Origin: Paraspadella gotoi
Lineage: Eukaryota > Chaetognatha
Direction of reading: 5' to 3'
Assembly: GCA_051294375.1 (NCBI GenBank)
Contig: CM119267.1
Coordinates: 15,168,105-15,232,104, forward strand
DNA length: 64,000 nucleotides
Shown: positions 14,132 to 26,935 of the stretch, in pieces
How the letters are laid out: every line of letters begins with the position of its first letter
How positions within the stretch are numbered: the first letter of the stretch is position 1
Made by a program: the position numbers and the translations under genes
The notes under the pieces: generated by a model
The model's database searches: none
What the model was told of the DNA's origin: nothing
The model's input: the letters and a program-made list of their open reading frames with translations, nothing else

Positions 14132-14231
14132 NNNNNNNNNNNNNNNNNNNNNNNNNNNNNNNNNNNNNNNNNNNNNNNNNNNNNNNNNNNNNNNNNNNNN
14201 NNNNNNNNNNNNNNNNNNNNNNNNNNNNNNN
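14132..14231. other. Assembly gap, 100 N
   Basis: Run of 100 N. Frames translated through it are meaningless. Confidence 1.
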
Positions 14232-15067
14232 AAGACAAAAACAAAATAAAACTGAAGAAAACCTTAAAAGGAAAACAACTGACATTCGAAAATAAAACTG
14301 ACAAAGCGGTGGCAGTAAGAGAGAGACGAGACAACGCGGGTCATCTCGGGACAAAGAACGTGACTCGTATCGGGACAAAGCTGTAACGCCCAGAATTTAA
14401 GTGAAGAGAGAACTTGGGACAAATCGATTGCTGACGGTGAATGAGGGACAAAGATGGTAGAGTGGGTCGATTAGTGGCAGCTCTATCTTAGGATCGGGAT
14501 AAAATTTGGTATTCGGTATTGCGACACAGCAGTTTAGAAGATAGAGACAATGTCTCTTCGAGAATCGGGACAAAGGCGAAAGAGAAAAAGAGGAGAATCC
14601 CGCGATTTTTCCCTCCGATTTCGTCCTTGAAGCCGAAATAATGAGGCGGAGGGGGAATATCGAGCTCCGATTCGGGGCCGGAAATTAAAGAGAAAATGAT
14701 TAAACGCTCGATCGGGGCCGCGAAGCCTCGACGGCGCAATTTATTAGACGTGTTACGCCTCGTTAGGCGAGTCGTCTTCAGGCGGGGCGAGGGAAAAGAG
14801 GACGTTACTAGTCTAATTTTTTTGTAGAAGGTTTTATCTGTTTCGTATGTCGCACGTTCACTCCGATGCACAAAGCGTCTCAGGAATTGATATTGTTTCA
14901 TTCTCTTTGCGACATTGAGTAACTAATTGTTGCCCGTAGGTGTAAGTCAGACTTTAAAAAAAACCTTAAAAATGGCGAATAAAACGAGGCGGATAAACAG
15001 ACAGACCTCGAAACAGACAGTCGCACAGACGAACAGACAAAGTTCTGGGATTTTTTTCAAGTGTGAA

Positions 15068-15108
<41 letters not shown>

Positions 15109-15861
15109 CCTCATGTTCTTAATTCTTGCTCTGATGGGGTCTCTAGCGGACTTTGGAAAGTAGCTTAAGCTTTCGCTTTGGCTCTCAGGCTAAACCAGGA
15201 CCTTTAAAATTCCGCGACTTATTTTTTTTCTTCGAATGAGCTCTGAGACTCGAGTTCCTTTGGCAAACGGAATTTCTAGTTTTGAAAACAAACTTGTATT
15301 TTCGGGTGAATTAGAGGAAAGTTATAAGATAAACAGTGTGCAATAGACGGACAGACAAAAGCAGACGTAAACAGACATAAATCGAATAGAATAAGTGGAC
15401 CGATGGGAATAGTGATTACAGAATTGTCAGAAATGTCGGAAAGAGAGTAAGATTATTCTCAGGCAGATAAAAAGACAAAATGGTTGAAAAATACCAGACT
15501 TATGTACTGAAAATCAACCTGATACGCGTTTTCAAAAAAAAACAAAACCGAAGATATAGAAAGACATAAATAAAGCCTGACGAAAAAAAGACAGACATCG
15601 AAAACCTTGAAATGCGATATATCTGAATGGCCGACGGGTTAACCAGCGGAAGAAATCGTTTGACACGATACGTAAAGGGCCAACGCTGACGCGCCAGGCG
15701 TTGACGGAGAGATTAGAACATGACGAAACGGGACCCCGCCCTCTACCGTACGAAGCCGTAGCGTCAGCGGACGGATCAGCAGTCGAGTTTTTGAATGGAG
15801 TAAACATCGAAAAGCAACAGTTGAATTCGTGTCATCTTCAGTTGCTAGAATTGCGAAGAGA
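14232..15861. other. Intergenic, no gene recognised
   Basis: Holds the decamer cluster listed separately, a (GA)n tract at 15066-15107 and two stretches enriched in ACAGAC words (14995-15050, 15345-15380). No coding signal was recognised. Confidence 0.55.
14347..14575 (+). repeat. Six dispersed copies of a CGGGACAAAG-like decamer
   Basis: Exact or one-to-two-base variants of CGGGACAAAG occur at 14347, 14371, 14415, 14444, 14495 and 14566, all on the plus strand, with unequal spacing (24-71 bp). The sequence between them is not obviously repeated, so this is a decayed tandem array or a cluster of short motifs. No function is assigned. Confidence 0.55.
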
Positions 15862-16132
15862 NNNNNNNNNNNNNNNNNNNNNNNNNNNNNNNNNNNNNNN
15901 NNNNNNNNNNNNNNNNNNNNNNNNNNNNNNNNNNNNNNNNNNNNNNNNNNNNNNNNNNNNNNNNNNNNNNNNNNNNNNNNNNNNNNNNNNNNNNNNNNNN
16001 NNNNNNNNNNNNNNNNNNNNNNNNNNNNNNNNNNNNNNNNNNNNNNNNNNNNNNNNNNNNNNNNNNNNNNNNNNNNNNNNNNNNNNNNNNNNNNNNNNNN
16101 NNNNNNNNNNNNNNNNNNNNNNNNNNNNNNNN
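15862..16132. other. Assembly gap, 271 N
   Basis: Run of N. Confidence 1.
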
Positions 16133-16287
16133 CCCCAGAATTACTGACAAGTAAAAATGGAAAGAAAGGAAAGGGATGAAGAAGAAAAAACGGGAGAAAT
16201 AAAATGAGAAAATAAAAAGGGAGAAAAATATAAGGAGAAAAATGGAAGTCTACTTGACGGATGTCGCCTGAGGTTCGGGCAAAATCC

Positions 16288-16519
16288 NNNNNNNNNNNNN
16301 NNNNNNNNNNNNNNNNNNNNNNNNNNNNNNNNNNNNNNNNNNNNNNNNNNNNNNNNNNNNNNNNNNNNNNNNNNNNNNNNNNNNNNNNNNNNNNNNNNNN
16401 NNNNNNNNNNNNNNNNNNNNNNNNNNNNNNNNNNNNNNNNNNNNNNNNNNNNNNNNNNNNNNNNNNNNNNNNNNNNNNNNNNNNNNNNNNNNNNNNNNNN
16501 NNNNNNNNNNNNNNNNNNN
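16288..16519. other. Assembly gap, 232 N
   Basis: Run of N. The 155 bases between this gap and the previous one are A/G-rich and carry no gene. Confidence 1.
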
Positions 16520-18074
16520 AAAAATGAATAAATATGATTATTATCTCTAATTTTATTGAGATATAATCCCGACGAAATAACGAACCTCGTCTGCTTTCCT
16601 TTTCAATAAAGAATTTATTTCTTCCCGAACCAAATCCTTGTTATTGTTATTTTTTTTCCATTTTTGTTTGCAATATTCTCCTTCGCCCGTTCTTCCCGCA
16701 GTTTGTATTCCCATTCGCTTAATCGCTCTCCTTATTTCGCCATTTTCATCTCCCTTTTTTGCCATTTGCTCGCGCAATATTTATCGTTTTTTGTTGTTTT
16801 TCTTTCTACTATCATTCTTTTTTTATGTCGTTTATTTTATTTATTTTTCATTTCTCCGTTCCAAATATTTTGAGAAAAAGCGAACGAAAGACCGAAACCG
16901 TTTTTTTCTTTGTTTTTCTCTTTTATTATTTGTTGTTTGTTCTTTTTTTTTTAACGCGAGTTAATTTCCAGTTTTTGGCTTTGAATGAAACATCATATTT
17001 GCCGCCCGGAAAAAACAAATAATCAAAAAATTTGAACAAAAGAAAATACAATATATGAATCAAGAACAGATGTCTATTTGGACATTAAATTATATAATAC
17101 TTTGTGTAAATGCGAATATGAAATAAAGAAATAGGAGATTTTCTTTAGCCCCAAAGGCTCACAAAAACCTGGCCTTACATCCCTCACCGAGAGAGGGCGG
17201 GCCGAATCCCGCCGTTCCAGAGATCAACTTTTGAAATCTTCGTTTTTCTTCTGTACCTGGATTCTAGAAACTTTAGTATTTTGTCTTAAAAACTTGGTTT
17301 GTTTATTATAGTTTGTTTCTGTTTTTTTCCCTGTTGTTGTTGTCCGGTCGGCCCGATTTTATCGTCCATAAAAACTGGGAAGAAGACTCCTTCGAAATTC
17401 CATGTTTATCTCTTCTCCTCCTTGACTCTCCTCCCCTTTCATTCATTCTGCCTATCTCCTTTTCTTTTCTTCTTTTTCTTTCTTTTCGTACTTTTTTTTT
17501 CATTTTGTTTCTTATTTCGTTTTTCACGTACAAGCGTACGTAGTAATATTTCGCTTGCGTTCTCTTTTTCATTCCTTTTTATTTTGTATTGGCTATAATA
17601 TCAGCTCACCCGTAGCTTCTTTCTGGATCTTCTCTAGTTTATTCTTCCTAGGTTTCCAAAAGCTTTTCTCCTTTCTCTTTACCTTTCCTCCTGTCTCTCC
17701 TTTCTCTTTCTCTTCCTCTTTTCTAAGCTTTCTCTCTTCTCTTTCCCTTTCCCTTTCTATCTTCCTTTTTCTTCCCTTTTTCCTCGGTCCTGTTTTCTTT
17801 CCCGCCACTCAGTAGTCTTTAGACTCACACTTTTCTCTATCAGTACGCTACCAAAGAACCAAGCTCTTTACTTCCTCTCTTCCCCCCTCCCCTCCCCTCC
17901 GTCCCTTCCTCTCCTTTCCCTTCCTCCACCCCCCTCGCCTTCATCTCCCCTATTCCCCTCCGTCCCTTCCTCTCCCCTGCCACCCTCTCTTCTTCTTTCT
18001 TCCTCCTTCCTTTCTCCCCTCCCCAACCGAGTCAACGATACAGAAGAAAAAGCTAAAGAAAAAAGTAGGAAAAT

Positions 18075-18099
18075 AATCTCTCTCTCTCTCTCTCTCTTC

Positions 18100-18151
<52 letters not shown>

Positions 18152-18160
18152 CTCTCCCCA
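18075..18160. repeat. (CT)n microsatellite
   Basis: Imperfect CT tract with a few TC interruptions. Confidence 0.9.
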
Positions 18161-19675
18161 CTTTCTCTCTTTCTTTCCCGGTTTCTTCAGATCTCGAGAG
18201 AGTCGAGACTGTGAGATCTGCGCGACTGCGCGACTGTGGCGACTAAGAACACTGTGAGATTGCAAAGCCGCCCGTGTCCTCCCCGACTGTCTCGGCCGTG
18301 AGACGGATCCGTGCGAGCGACTGATTTGGCGGTGAGCAGTGAGACTCGGGACCACGAATCGTAGACCGACGTGAGCTGTAAAATGTTTTGGGGTTTTTTT
18401 TTTTAGCCACAGATTTATCGTTGGAAAAACCGGAAAGAAAATTGAGAAACAAAGAATCGTAATTGTTTATATTGTCAAACGTACGCATTTGTTTCTTGGC
18501 AAATAATAATACCATTTATCGACGTCGATTTTAAATCTATTGAGCGGAACATTCATTATTTTTGTTTATTTTTAAACCCACTAATCTTTTTTTCTCATTG
18601 ATTTCGAAGAACGCAATTAATCCATCTGCCGGCGGCCGGGATTTTGTTTTAATGAAAAAAAAATGAGCATACGGCGAAAGTCAAGGAGAGAGAATATCGG
18701 TAAAATTAAATCGTTTAAATAATGGAAACCGATAACAAAAGAATTAAAACGGAAGATTCTTTGCCTCTGCTCGGCTCGGCTCCGCAATGGCGTCGGCTTA
18801 GGCGCCGCGGCAGGCGCCGACGGACTGCCGTCCGAAGGCCGAACGCGTAAAGCGAGCGAAAAGCGACTCGAATGAAAACGCGATTATCGGCAAAAAATAA
18901 GGATGCGAATACGAATTCAAAATGCGATACTATCAGCGCGAAGAACCGAATACAGAGACGAAAAAAAAATATGCGAAAATTCGGACTGAAGAAANNNNNN
19001 NNNNNNNNNNNNNNNNNNNAAAAAAATTAATGAAAGAGGAAAAACGAGGAGGGCGGGAAAGAAGGGACGGAAAGGACAAAGAAATAAACATTTTGAAAAA
19101 ATGAGAAAATGAGAAAATGAAGAAGAGAAAAAAAAGGGAATGAGGGAAATAAATAGACGAGGAAGAAAAAAGAGACGAAACGGATTTGACAAAAAAACAG
19201 AGAAAGAAAATGAAGGGAAGCCCGCGTCTAATCTGAAACAAAACAATTGCAAAACAGGTTGTCGAAGAAGAAAACTAATGAAATAATGAAGTCATAAACA
19301 TGTACAAAAAACATGTTAAGGAACACGAGAAACTACCACAAAAACAAAAATGAATACCCTCCAAAAGATGAAAGGAATACGAATGCAATAAAGGAAAAAC
19401 AAAAGATAAAAGGGGAGAGAAAAGAGAAAAAAAGGAGGAAAAAAGGAAAAAAAGAAAGAAGCGACGACGTGGAATTCAGAGATTTTGTGGCCTTTGCGAC
19501 TCTTCGCTTATGAGAATCGCGAAGAGAGAGAGAGAGAGAAGAAAAAAGAGGAGGGGGAGGAGGAGGAAGAAGATGAGGAGGAGGAAGAGGAACGGAGGAA
19601 AGGAAAAGCAAAGTGAAGGACGTTGGGAAAAAGCGAGAAAGAGAGAGGAGCCTGAGATATCGTTGCGATGACAGG

Positions 19676-19678
<3 letters not shown>

Positions 19679-19752
<74 letters not shown>
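19679..19752. repeat. (GA)n microsatellite
   Basis: Perfect GA tract of about 72 bp. Confidence 0.95.
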
Positions 19753-19753
<1 letters not shown>

Positions 19754-20150
19754 CCCTGGAAAAGTTTACGAGAGAAGAGAGATAAGAAGCGTGGAAACGA
19801 GAGGCCGATATTAAATTATGGAGAGAAGATGGAGGAGAGAGGATGAGGAGGAGGAGAAAAGGGGAGGGGAGAAAGATGCGAATATTAAAATATTAGAAGG
19901 AATAAAGGAAAGAGGAAAGCGGGATGAAAGAAAATGATAAAGTGGAGGGGGCAAACAAGGAGCAAATGTCGCTGAATAAGAGGGAAAAAAAAGGGAAAAG
20001 AATGAAAAGAAGAAATTAAAAGAAAAATATAGAAAAAAGAAATGTAGGGCTTTGCCTTAGCGTAAAGAGAGAAAGGAGGAGAGAATACAGGAAGCAAAGG
20101 ACAAAAAGACAATGATGATGGCCTTAGAATTACGTGGGACGAGCGCGAGC

Positions 20151-20239
<89 letters not shown>
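20151..20239. repeat. (GA)n microsatellite
   Basis: Perfect GA tract of about 88 bp. Confidence 0.95.
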
Positions 20240-20241
<2 letters not shown>

Positions 20242-20364
20242 TAGAAAAAGAGACAGGAGACAAAGAATGAATTTAAAACGACTTTGGGACGGAAGGAAAA
20301 TGCCATCAATGAGCGAGTGAATGAATGAGTAAATGAATAAATGAGCAAAAAAATTAGTAAAAGA

Positions 20365-20606
20365 ATGAATGAAAAAGTGAATGAATGAATGAATGAATGA
20401 ATGAATGAATGAATGAATGAATGAAAGAGTAAATGAATGAATGAATGAATGAATGAATGAATGAATGAATGAATGAATGAATGAAGGAATGAATGAAAAA
20501 TTGAATTAATGAATGAATGAATGAATGAATGAATGAATGAATAAATGAATAAATGAATGAATGAATGAATGAATGAATGAATGAATGAATGAATGAATGA
20601 ATGAAA
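20365..20606. repeat. (GAAT)n tetranucleotide repeat
   Basis: About 240 bp of GAAT/ATGA repeat with a few interruptions. An all His/Ser/Phe/Ile frame on the minus strand is only the repeat translated. Confidence 0.95.
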
Positions 20607-21015
20607 TGAATTAATGAAGTCATTTAAACGTCTTTACTCTTTACCCACTAAAACTGAAAGCACATCCCACATCTATACAGTACACACGCCCATTTAATCG
20701 CCTCTTAAAATAGACGGAACTCGCCCCTCGCCGCCCCTGTTTAGCCGATACACTTCACCGTATTTTTTTAACAAGGTCGCCGGTAAAACTGGACGTCGAT
20801 CGCAGACTCTGCCGCCCTCTGCCGGCCTCGCAGCCGAAATAATTCGGCGATAGAAATAGAGATTCCCGCGGGCCATTTGGACATTTCGATCCGCCATCGC
20901 CGCCGCTGAGCCGAAGTCTGAGGATGGTAGAAATAACGGATTAAGGCCGAAAGCCTTTGCGCAGGCAGAAAAAAAAATGGCATCGTCGACGGTGGGTGGA
21001 AAGAAAAATGGACTG

Positions 21016-21055
<40 letters not shown>

Positions 21056-21387
21056 GAGGAGATGAGAGAGAGAGAGAGAGAGGAGAAAGGAGGAAGAGAG
21101 AGAGGAGAGAGGAGCAGAGCTGAGAGAAAACGAGAGCGTGAGAATAGACGGACGACGAGAGAGAGAGATCAGAGAGCGGGAGATCAATTTTTGCGTCTAA
21201 TAAAAAAAACACGAAATGCGAGAAAATCGGAAACGAGACACGAAGACTTTTTTTTTCCTTTTTTTTTCTTTCTTTCTTTTTTCTTGTTCTTTTTTTTATG
21301 GCAGCGAAAGAAAAATAAAAGGAAATGAAAGAAAATAATAAACCTGAGGAGAGAGATAAGGGATACAAAGGGGGAAAAAATACGAGA

Positions 21388-21589
<202 letters not shown>

Positions 21590-23717
21590 AAAAAGGTTAG
21601 AAAAAGAAAATAATGAACGAAAGAAAATGGATAGATATTAAACTGAAAGAATCTCCAGAGGATCGGTTAATGAGCCGAAGCGGAGAATCGAACAAAAGGA
21701 ATACAATATTTAATCTCATCGAGAGAAACCGTAGAAATTCTTGAAGCGTTTTTAATTAGAAAAGGACTCTTTACCTGACGTCGCCTGGATGGACGAGGGT
21801 TGAAACAAGGACGGCAATTCACGCGGACAATGGCTTTATAACGCGGATGTACATTGTACACGTTAAAGGTAAAAAACAAGTTAACGTGAACAGTTAAACA
21901 GTAAACAATGCCGAAAGCGTCATTTGTTGTTCCCACAACAACAACCAGGGACGCTGAAGAAAACAGATGGAGGGAAGAGAAATTAATGGAATAAAGAATC
22001 GGGGAAGATGAGGCGGAACCAGTTGGTTCGTTGGGCAGCTTAATTCAACCAACTGGATTCTTCATAAGTTATTAATCTTGGGTTCCTTTATTAAGTAAGA
22101 AGCAATTTTGAGGTCGATATTTTATTTTACACATCGTCAAATTTATAATATTATATGTTTCTCTAGACTCTTTTGAAATGGTGCGGCTGTAGATGTATAT
22201 CTGTTGATTCCTATTTCACGGAACCAAAAATCATTTGTAAAATGGCGGATGTGAAGAAGAAATAAAATCAAAGAGAAAAAATGGAGAGAAAAATGAGAGA
22301 AAGAAACGAGAAAGCGAAGATAAGAAACGAAATAATAAAAATAAAAAAACAAAAACAAAAAAAACTTATAAAAAAAATAATCGAAAAAATAAGAAAATAT
22401 AAAAAATTTCTTTTTATAAATAGAACGTGGTTTTATTTCATGCGTACGGCTAATTTTTGGCGGTAGTTCTGTCAAAAAATAAATAATCGAATCAATAAAA
22501 CTGCCCGTTTTACTGTGCTTATATTCTTTATTGCAGTCATCGGGCCAATTTTTATATTATCCTTATTACGGTGAACTTCACCATAATTCATTGTTCTATT
22601 TAATCAATATCTTAAAAATGAAGGCCTGAATTTTGATTTTGAAAGTGTATTGATTAACCTTTGATTTTGAATTTGGTCTACCACGAGGTCATATGAAGAA
22701 TCAAATCCTTCACAAAACCAAAAAGATAAGAGAAAAGAAAAGTGAATTGAAAAAAAAAGAAAAGTAAAAAAGATATTGTGGAATTGGAATCTGAGATGGG
22801 AGAAGAATCCGAAGACCAAGAGATCAGATTCATGGCGAAAATCAGCGGGGGCCTCAAACGAAAGAAAAGAAAAACCAAATGGAATAAAAAGGGAAAAAGG
22901 GATAATGAAATGGACACAAAGGGGACTAAAAAGAAAGAAAATGGAAAAATCTATTTTTAATTCGACCGAACAGAACGAAGTTATATTCTTTTAATAGTCT
23001 ATTGTATATTTTTTTGTACAATAAACAAAGTACGTTGATTGCACAATGCACAATGTGCAGCGCACATCAATTTTTCTGTATACTTCTTTGCCTAAAAAGA
23101 TTGCTGGTTTTATTAGGTAGTTTAGCCATTATTTGTAAGAGTCACTGAATCGATGCAATATGCACCTGTCTTGGCTCAAGATTCGTTGACAATTCATTCG
23201 AACGATGCACATTACGATTGTCCGAAGCCTTTGTAAATCGGTTAAAGAGAGGGAACATTTCCGTATGAAACGATCTTAGAATCAAACGACTTGAATGTAA
23301 CCAAATAACGAAACCGATCTTCATCTCCTTAACCCCTCCTCCAGTATCCTCACCCAAAATTCTCTCTCTCTCTCTCTCTNNNNNNNNNNCTCTCTCTCTC
23401 TCTCCCTTTCTCTTTCGCTACTAAAAGCGGGAAACGAGATAAGAGACGGCGGGCGGCAGCGGCAGCGGCTGCGGCTCCGGGGGGCGGCAGGCGGCGCGAA
23501 TTAAGCCCGTTGGGTCTTCGCTCGTCTCACTTGAGAGGCAGAAATGAAATCGGGTTTACATGGCAGAAAAATTTACGGGGCACAGTCGGTTCACACGAGA
23601 CAGGGTAAATGAAATACATGTCTTCTACACATTGCAGATACTTTATATACAAGATGGTTTAAATCTTAGATGATTTACATAGAAAGTGGTTTACATTGTG
23701 GATGAATTACTTAACAG

Positions 23718-23965
23718 AAGATTTTAATGGAAAATGCTTCTCGACTTTAGATCATTTTCAAATAGATTATGATTATCCAATTATTCCTGAACAAAACTTA
23801 CCCTTAGCTCTTTTAACAATTCAAACAAACTCTTTGTTAAAAAGATGTCAATCAAGAATTAAGCTGGATTGGCGTTCGTTGTCTCGCCTCCGATTCTTTA
23901 GGGAAATAAAGAGAAGGAACGTTGTCGTCACAAATTTGGGTCAATTTATCACTGATCCGCCTTAG
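23718..23965 (+). CDS. Possible terminal exon, unknown protein
   Basis: An open frame of about 82 codons follows a plausible acceptor (CTTAACAG at 23710-23717) and ends at TAG 23963-23965. It is not low-complexity, unlike neighbouring frames: it has a Leu-rich stretch followed by a basic segment with the words LLKRCQSRIK and FFREIKRR. I recognise no family, and no upstream exon was found. It may equally be a chance frame in AT-rich DNA or a fragment of a lost gene. Confidence 0.2.
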
Positions 23966-24843
23966 ATTTAGTTAGAATAAAAAACGTTACGCTGAGCCGA
24001 AATCTTTCGCTATAATCCAAATATTAATCATTGTGAAATTGGTACAGCCAATATAAAAATGATCTATTCATTTGATAAATAAGCTGCCGTATCTTGCCGT
24101 ATCTGGACACTCTATGGCGGATATTAAGGATACTATTTTTCAGTAAATCTACCCGAATTATGTAATATTCTTAGGATGATTTCATGTAATCAATTTAAAT
24201 CTTAATTAGAGTCAAACTATAAATAATATTTTTACCTACCAATTTAGAGAGATGGATAAAACGCCAGACCGACCGACCAAGAAATTATCCTACCGAGAAA
24301 AGACGAATCAAGAATGAGTTGGGATGAGTGGCGATTCGCGACGAGTCTCGGATGTCGAAACAAGAAGGGGAAAAAGATGAGGAATAAAAAGCTGAAAGCG
24401 AAGAGAAAGAGAGACGGAGATGTATCTCGAACATTCCCGACGTCTTTTTTCGCCAAGGAGGAAAGGAGTTAAGGGAATCCGAATATCGAAACCTCTTAAG
24501 GAAAAAGGAAAGGAGTCGAAAAAAAGAGGAAAGGAATTATAAAAAAAAGAGAAAAGGAATTTAGACGGAGGAATAACCTCAGAGAGAAAGAGAGAGAGAG
24601 AGAGAGAGATCATTACGACCGAATAAACCGGCGATTAATATGTAAAAACGGACGGAAGCAGAACAAATTTAATTGGGTGCTTAAAAATGCGGCTAAAAAA
24701 AAATTAAAGACAAATTCCGTTAAATTTTTTTCTGTGGAACGGACGATCGTTTAATATTTAATTTATATTATGAACAAAAAATACATAAATGAAATATTTA
24801 TGCCTTTTTTCTTTCTTTCTGTATTTTTTCATTTCCGATGTAT

Positions 24844-25250
24844 TTAGTACTGTTTTACGCCTCAGCCTAAAAATGTCCCTAAATGAAGATTTCCACGGTC
24901 AGTAACGTAATTGATGACGTAATCGCCAATGTGAAGTGAAGTAGTATTGTTAAAGACCTTCAAAGTAGAGTAAATTAGCAAACAATAATTAATTATTTCT
25001 CATTTCAGTATCATACTTAGTAGACTTCTTCCGGGGAGTGCTTTTTTGTTTTCCTCTGACCGTCAGCTGGAGCGCCCTGGCGTCACGTAAAACAGTACTG
25101 AGGATTTCTAACTCCTTGACTACGATAAACAAATGATCTTTGTTTACGATATGACGCCAAGTCGCTCGCCCGTACGACCTCTCTTTACACTCCCCCCTGT
25201 ACGTGACACGAACACTAAACATAAGAGGGGTCGTACGTACAGCTGGTCTT
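24844..25250 (+). repeat. Terminal repeat, left end of candidate element
   Basis: Part of this block recurs at 27349-27696 (inverted) and 30459-30801 (direct). Its inner part (25020-25242) also aligns, more diverged, with inverted 30209-30442. It contains the 20-mer TTTACACTCCCCCCTGTACG at 25184-25203. A 14-bp perfect inverted pair, AGTACTGTTTTACG at 24846-24859 and its complement at 25086-25099, frames its outer 254 bp like a small MITE. Confidence 0.7.
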
Positions 25251-25805
25251 CGCCCTAGTGGCATGTGTCTTTGCTGCAGCATTTGATTTCCTTTCAGCAT
25301 GTGACTCCAGTTTGTATCCCCCCCCCAATGAGGATTAAATCAGCAAGTCGTCCCGTCCGTATCTCCTTGTTCTTTTCGGCTCCATACGGCCCAAATGTCT
25401 CCAACTCCCCCCGTTGGCATTTCGAAACGGCGCCCCATTCAGACGTCATCATCTCCTTGACGACGCGATGATCACATAGCCGCCGCTGGCGTCGTCTCCT
25501 AGACGACGCTCGAACGGCGGCGCCATTCTTGACGACGACTCCATAGCCGCCGCCGGCGTCGTCACCTTGACCGCGAATTTGGGTAGGGAGGATGGGTTAT
25601 TAATTTTAATTTTTAATTTTTTTTAGGAGCGGTGGCGACGGCGGCGACTAGGGATTCGGCGACGGCGGCGACGAGGGATTCGACGATGGCGGCGACGAGG
25701 GATTCGACGACGGCGGCGACGAGGGATTCGACGACGGCGACGAGGACGGCGATAAGTATCAGGTGAGTATATATTATAATTTTTATTTTATTTTCAGGTA
25801 CATAC

Positions 25806-25889
25806 GAAAAAGATTGGGCCGGGAGGGTTGCCCGGAGGAGGCGGTGGAGGAGGAGGCGCTCCTTGGACCGGTCGCTGACTTCGGTCCAT
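25806..25889 (-). CDS. Proline-rich first-exon-like ORF in candidate element
   Basis: An ATG at 25889 opens 28 codons containing a run of eight prolines and the word RPVQG, and ends exactly at a GTATGT donor in phase 0. No convincing acceptor was found further on. The RPVQG word also ends the first exon of the next minus-strand ORF (26004-26447), so the two may be duplicated segments. The plus strand here also carries acceptor- and donor-like sites (TTTTCAG at 25797, GTGAGT at 25911), so the transcribed strand is unresolved. Confidence 0.25.
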
Positions 25890-26003
25890 TTTGACGGTGA
25901 TCACGAGGTGAGTTTGGTTATTAAGACTTAGACTGAAATCAAATCATGTATATAAAAATGTGAATTTCACCAATGATTATCATCGTTTTTAATGATTCAT
26001 AGT

Positions 26004-26447
26004 TCATCGATCTCCAAGGCGATCTTTCACCGATGGAAGGCGGATTGGCGGATTTCCGGCGGCAGTCCACTGGGTAGGTATTAAATTTTCGATTATTTTT
26101 AATTTTTCTTTTCAGTTTTACAAATTACATACTGGTCCTTGGACGGGTCGAAATTCTTCAGCTTGCTCTTTCTTCCTTTGTGCTAAATGTTTGCGGAGAT
26201 CTTCTTGTTCTTCGAGGTTTTCTTTCTCCCTGGCGGCGTCGACCTCTCTTCGAATTCGTCGTATTTCTGCGCCAACCATCTCCGAGATGTCATTCTCCTT
26301 CAATCTGGGTAGTGGATTATGGACGATCCTGGGTTCATTGGCGGGGTTTGACGGAGAGAATGACGAAATTGGCTGAGAGCATGTTGCAGCTGCTCGGAAC
26401 CTCGCGCGAAGCATCGCCTTTTCAAGTTCTTTCTTGGTGAGTTCCAT
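26004..26447 (-). CDS. Two-exon 126-aa ORF in candidate element, unknown function
   Basis: Exon 1 is 26447-26133 (105 codons, starting MELTKKELEKAM) and ends at a GTATGT donor. A 63-bp intron ends in CTACCCAG, and exon 2 is 26069-26004 (21 codons plus TGA). Both joins are phase 0. The product has a basic helical N-terminus, a Pro/Ser/Asn-rich middle, and a Glu/Arg/Lys-rich segment with heptad-like spacing around residues 65-98 that could form a coiled coil. It ends with the words PSVKDRLGDR. I know no family for it. It sits between the element's terminal blocks and is the best-formed gene inside it. A gag- or accessory-like protein would be pure speculation. Confidence 0.4.
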
Positions 26448-26566
26448 TCTTTATTATTTATCTAACTGTACCTGGTCATTTTAAACAACAAAAAACTATG
26501 AATCACGCAGTCTATCGTACACCACTTATGTCCATGAATCAGTATTGTTTAATTCTTATTTTTTTT

Positions 26567-26935
26567 TTAAAAACGGACGATTCTCGTTCCGTTAGGGTTG
26601 GGCGCTGGTTCGACGCTTTGGGCGCTGGGCGGCTGCCTCTGGTAGTAAGTGTGCAGGGGCCGTCCGGTGGAGAGGGTTCCAAGGTACCGCCTCATTCTCT
26701 CCTTATTCTCTTCCGCGGCGTCCTCTTCCCACCCCGGAGTAGGGTAGTATGCCGCATCGTCATCATAGTATTCTAACTTCTGTTGGGCAGGTAAGTATTA
26801 TTTGATGGTTTTATTGTTTATTATTATTTTCTTTTAGGTTTTCGTGGATTGACTTACTTTGGCCTTCTTGTATTTGGTCCTTTCGAAGCGGGTCGTCCCA
26901 GCGAAAGTGTATTCGGAAATGAAACTGAATATCGA
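26567..26935 (-). CDS. Two-exon ORF fragment in candidate element, unknown function
   Basis: Exon 26935-26858 (26 codons) follows an acceptor TTTCACGTTCAG and ends at GTAAGT. A 78-bp intron ends in TGCCCAACAG, and exon 26779-26567 (70 codons plus TAA) follows. Both joins keep phase 0. The product is Tyr/Asp-rich after the join (KLEYYDDDAAYYPTPGWEED), then Glu/Arg-rich, then Pro/Gln-rich. No start codon or family is recognised, so the 5' end is missing. A direct copy of the region lies at 28858-29293 but carries one-base deletions that break the frame. The plus strand of the first exon is also open between good splice sites, which leaves orientation uncertain. Confidence 0.35.
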
